Of a stretch of 5,738 bases of DNA, positions 5,621 through 5,738 are shown piece after piece. Position numbers and translations under genes: made by a program. Source of the stretch: JARIHD01 sp964610985 (lineage in GTDB: Bacteria; Patescibacteriota; Saccharimonadia; Saccharimonadales; UBA4665); the NCBI GenBank assembly GCA_964610985.1, contig CAZSZJ010000046.1:1-5738 (forward strand), given 5' to 3'. How positions within the stretch are numbered: position 1 is the first letter of the stretch; the number at the start of each line of letters is the position of its first letter. The notes below the pieces were generated by a model that was given only the letters and a program-made list of their open reading frames with translations, did not search any database and was not told the origin of the DNA.

Positions 5621-5691
5621 GAAAATATATAAAAAGACGCGCCTTTTCCGATTCAATACTCTCGCATGGTATTTAATCGGGTTAGCGCGTC
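5621..5691 (-). terminator. T-box attenuator terminator upstream of thrS
   Basis: On the minus strand GACGCGC (5685-5691) pairs with GCGCGTC (5636-5642); inside it CCGATT pairs with AATCGG (5675-5680/5648-5653), and AATAC with GTATT. The stem is followed at once by TTTTTATATATTTT, a U-tract ending 18 nt before the thrS ATG. An intrinsic terminator in front of its own gene is the mark of an attenuator. Confidence 0.85.
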
Positions 5692-5738
5692 TCGGGCCCA
5701 AACTGCATGTCGCACAATTTCGGGTGGTTCCACCGGAC
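5621..5738 (-). promoter_or_regulatory. T-box riboswitch of thrS (3' half; Stem I outside window)
   Basis: A T-box leader senses uncharged tRNA: a free NCCA end pairs with the UGGN bulge, stabilises the antiterminator and allows transcription of the synthetase gene. Here the minus strand shows helix A1 (GUCCGG with CCGAGAC), the 7-nt bulge UGGAACC (5726-5732), helix A2 (CCCGAAAUUG with CAGUUUGGG, one bulged base) and a loop UGCGACAUG. The A1 3' strand shares GAC (5689-5691) with the 5' arm of the terminator, so the two folds exclude each other. The A after UGG fits a tRNA-Thr with U73, agreeing with the downstream gene. Specifier loop, Stem I and promoter lie beyond position 5738. Confidence 0.85.

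Noticed and set aside
1..5738. Mobile element, phage, CRISPR or defence system
   Set aside because: No transposase, integrase, terminal repeats, direct repeat arrays or defence-type proteins were seen; all genes are core housekeeping or conserved small-genome types.

Overview
The window looks like a stretch of core genome from a small-genome bacterium. The best guess is Candidatus Saccharibacteria (TM7) or a nearby Patescibacteria lineage. This rests on family resemblance recalled from memory: a threonyl-tRNA synthetase without a TGS domain, an atypical MGMT-like protein with PWQR in place of PCHR, a degenerate MBL-fold protein, and a short winged-helix protein with a nucleotidyltransferase-like tail. 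TGA serves as a normal stop (M50 protease gene and miaA), so the TGA-as-glycine code of Gracilibacteria/SR1 is not in use. Gene density is high and almost every gap holds a recognisable signal. No transposon, CRISPR array, phage gene or defence island was seen.

Layout, left to right. The left edge (1-305, minus strand) is an RNA region: the 5' two-thirds of a tRNA-Pro(GGG), cut by the window edge, preceded by a structured RNA of about 140 nt whose fold and 3' bubble sequence match 6S RNA, with a TATAAT box just upstream. Next is a site-2 protease family M50 membrane peptidase (306-935, minus). It is divergent from rpmB (bL28, 1025-1225, plus), which has its own near-consensus sigma-70 promoter. 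A perfect 20-bp inverted repeat (1235-1279) forms a bidirectional terminator between rpmB and the convergent minus-strand genes.

The rest is one long minus-strand block. In transcription order it is thrS (5602-3812), an alkyltransferase-like protein (3757-3425), miaA (3455-2580), a winged-helix/NTase-like protein (2542-1940) and an MBL-fold protein (1920-1294). The block probably ends at the shared terminator. Spacing is tight (31-nt overlap, 37-nt gap, 19-nt gap), consistent with an operon that may have an internal start before the winged-helix gene.

The most notable element is the thrS leader (5603-5738). It carries the 3' half of a T-box riboswitch: an antiterminator with the UGGAACC bulge, a competing Rho-independent terminator with a U-tract, and then a strong Shine-Dalgarno before thrS. 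The bulge residue after UGG is A, which suits a tRNA-Thr with U at position 73. Stem I and the specifier loop lie beyond the right edge. The genes share a translation theme: ThrRS, MiaA (A37 modification), bL28, tRNA-Pro, and the candidate 6S RNA acting on RNA polymerase.
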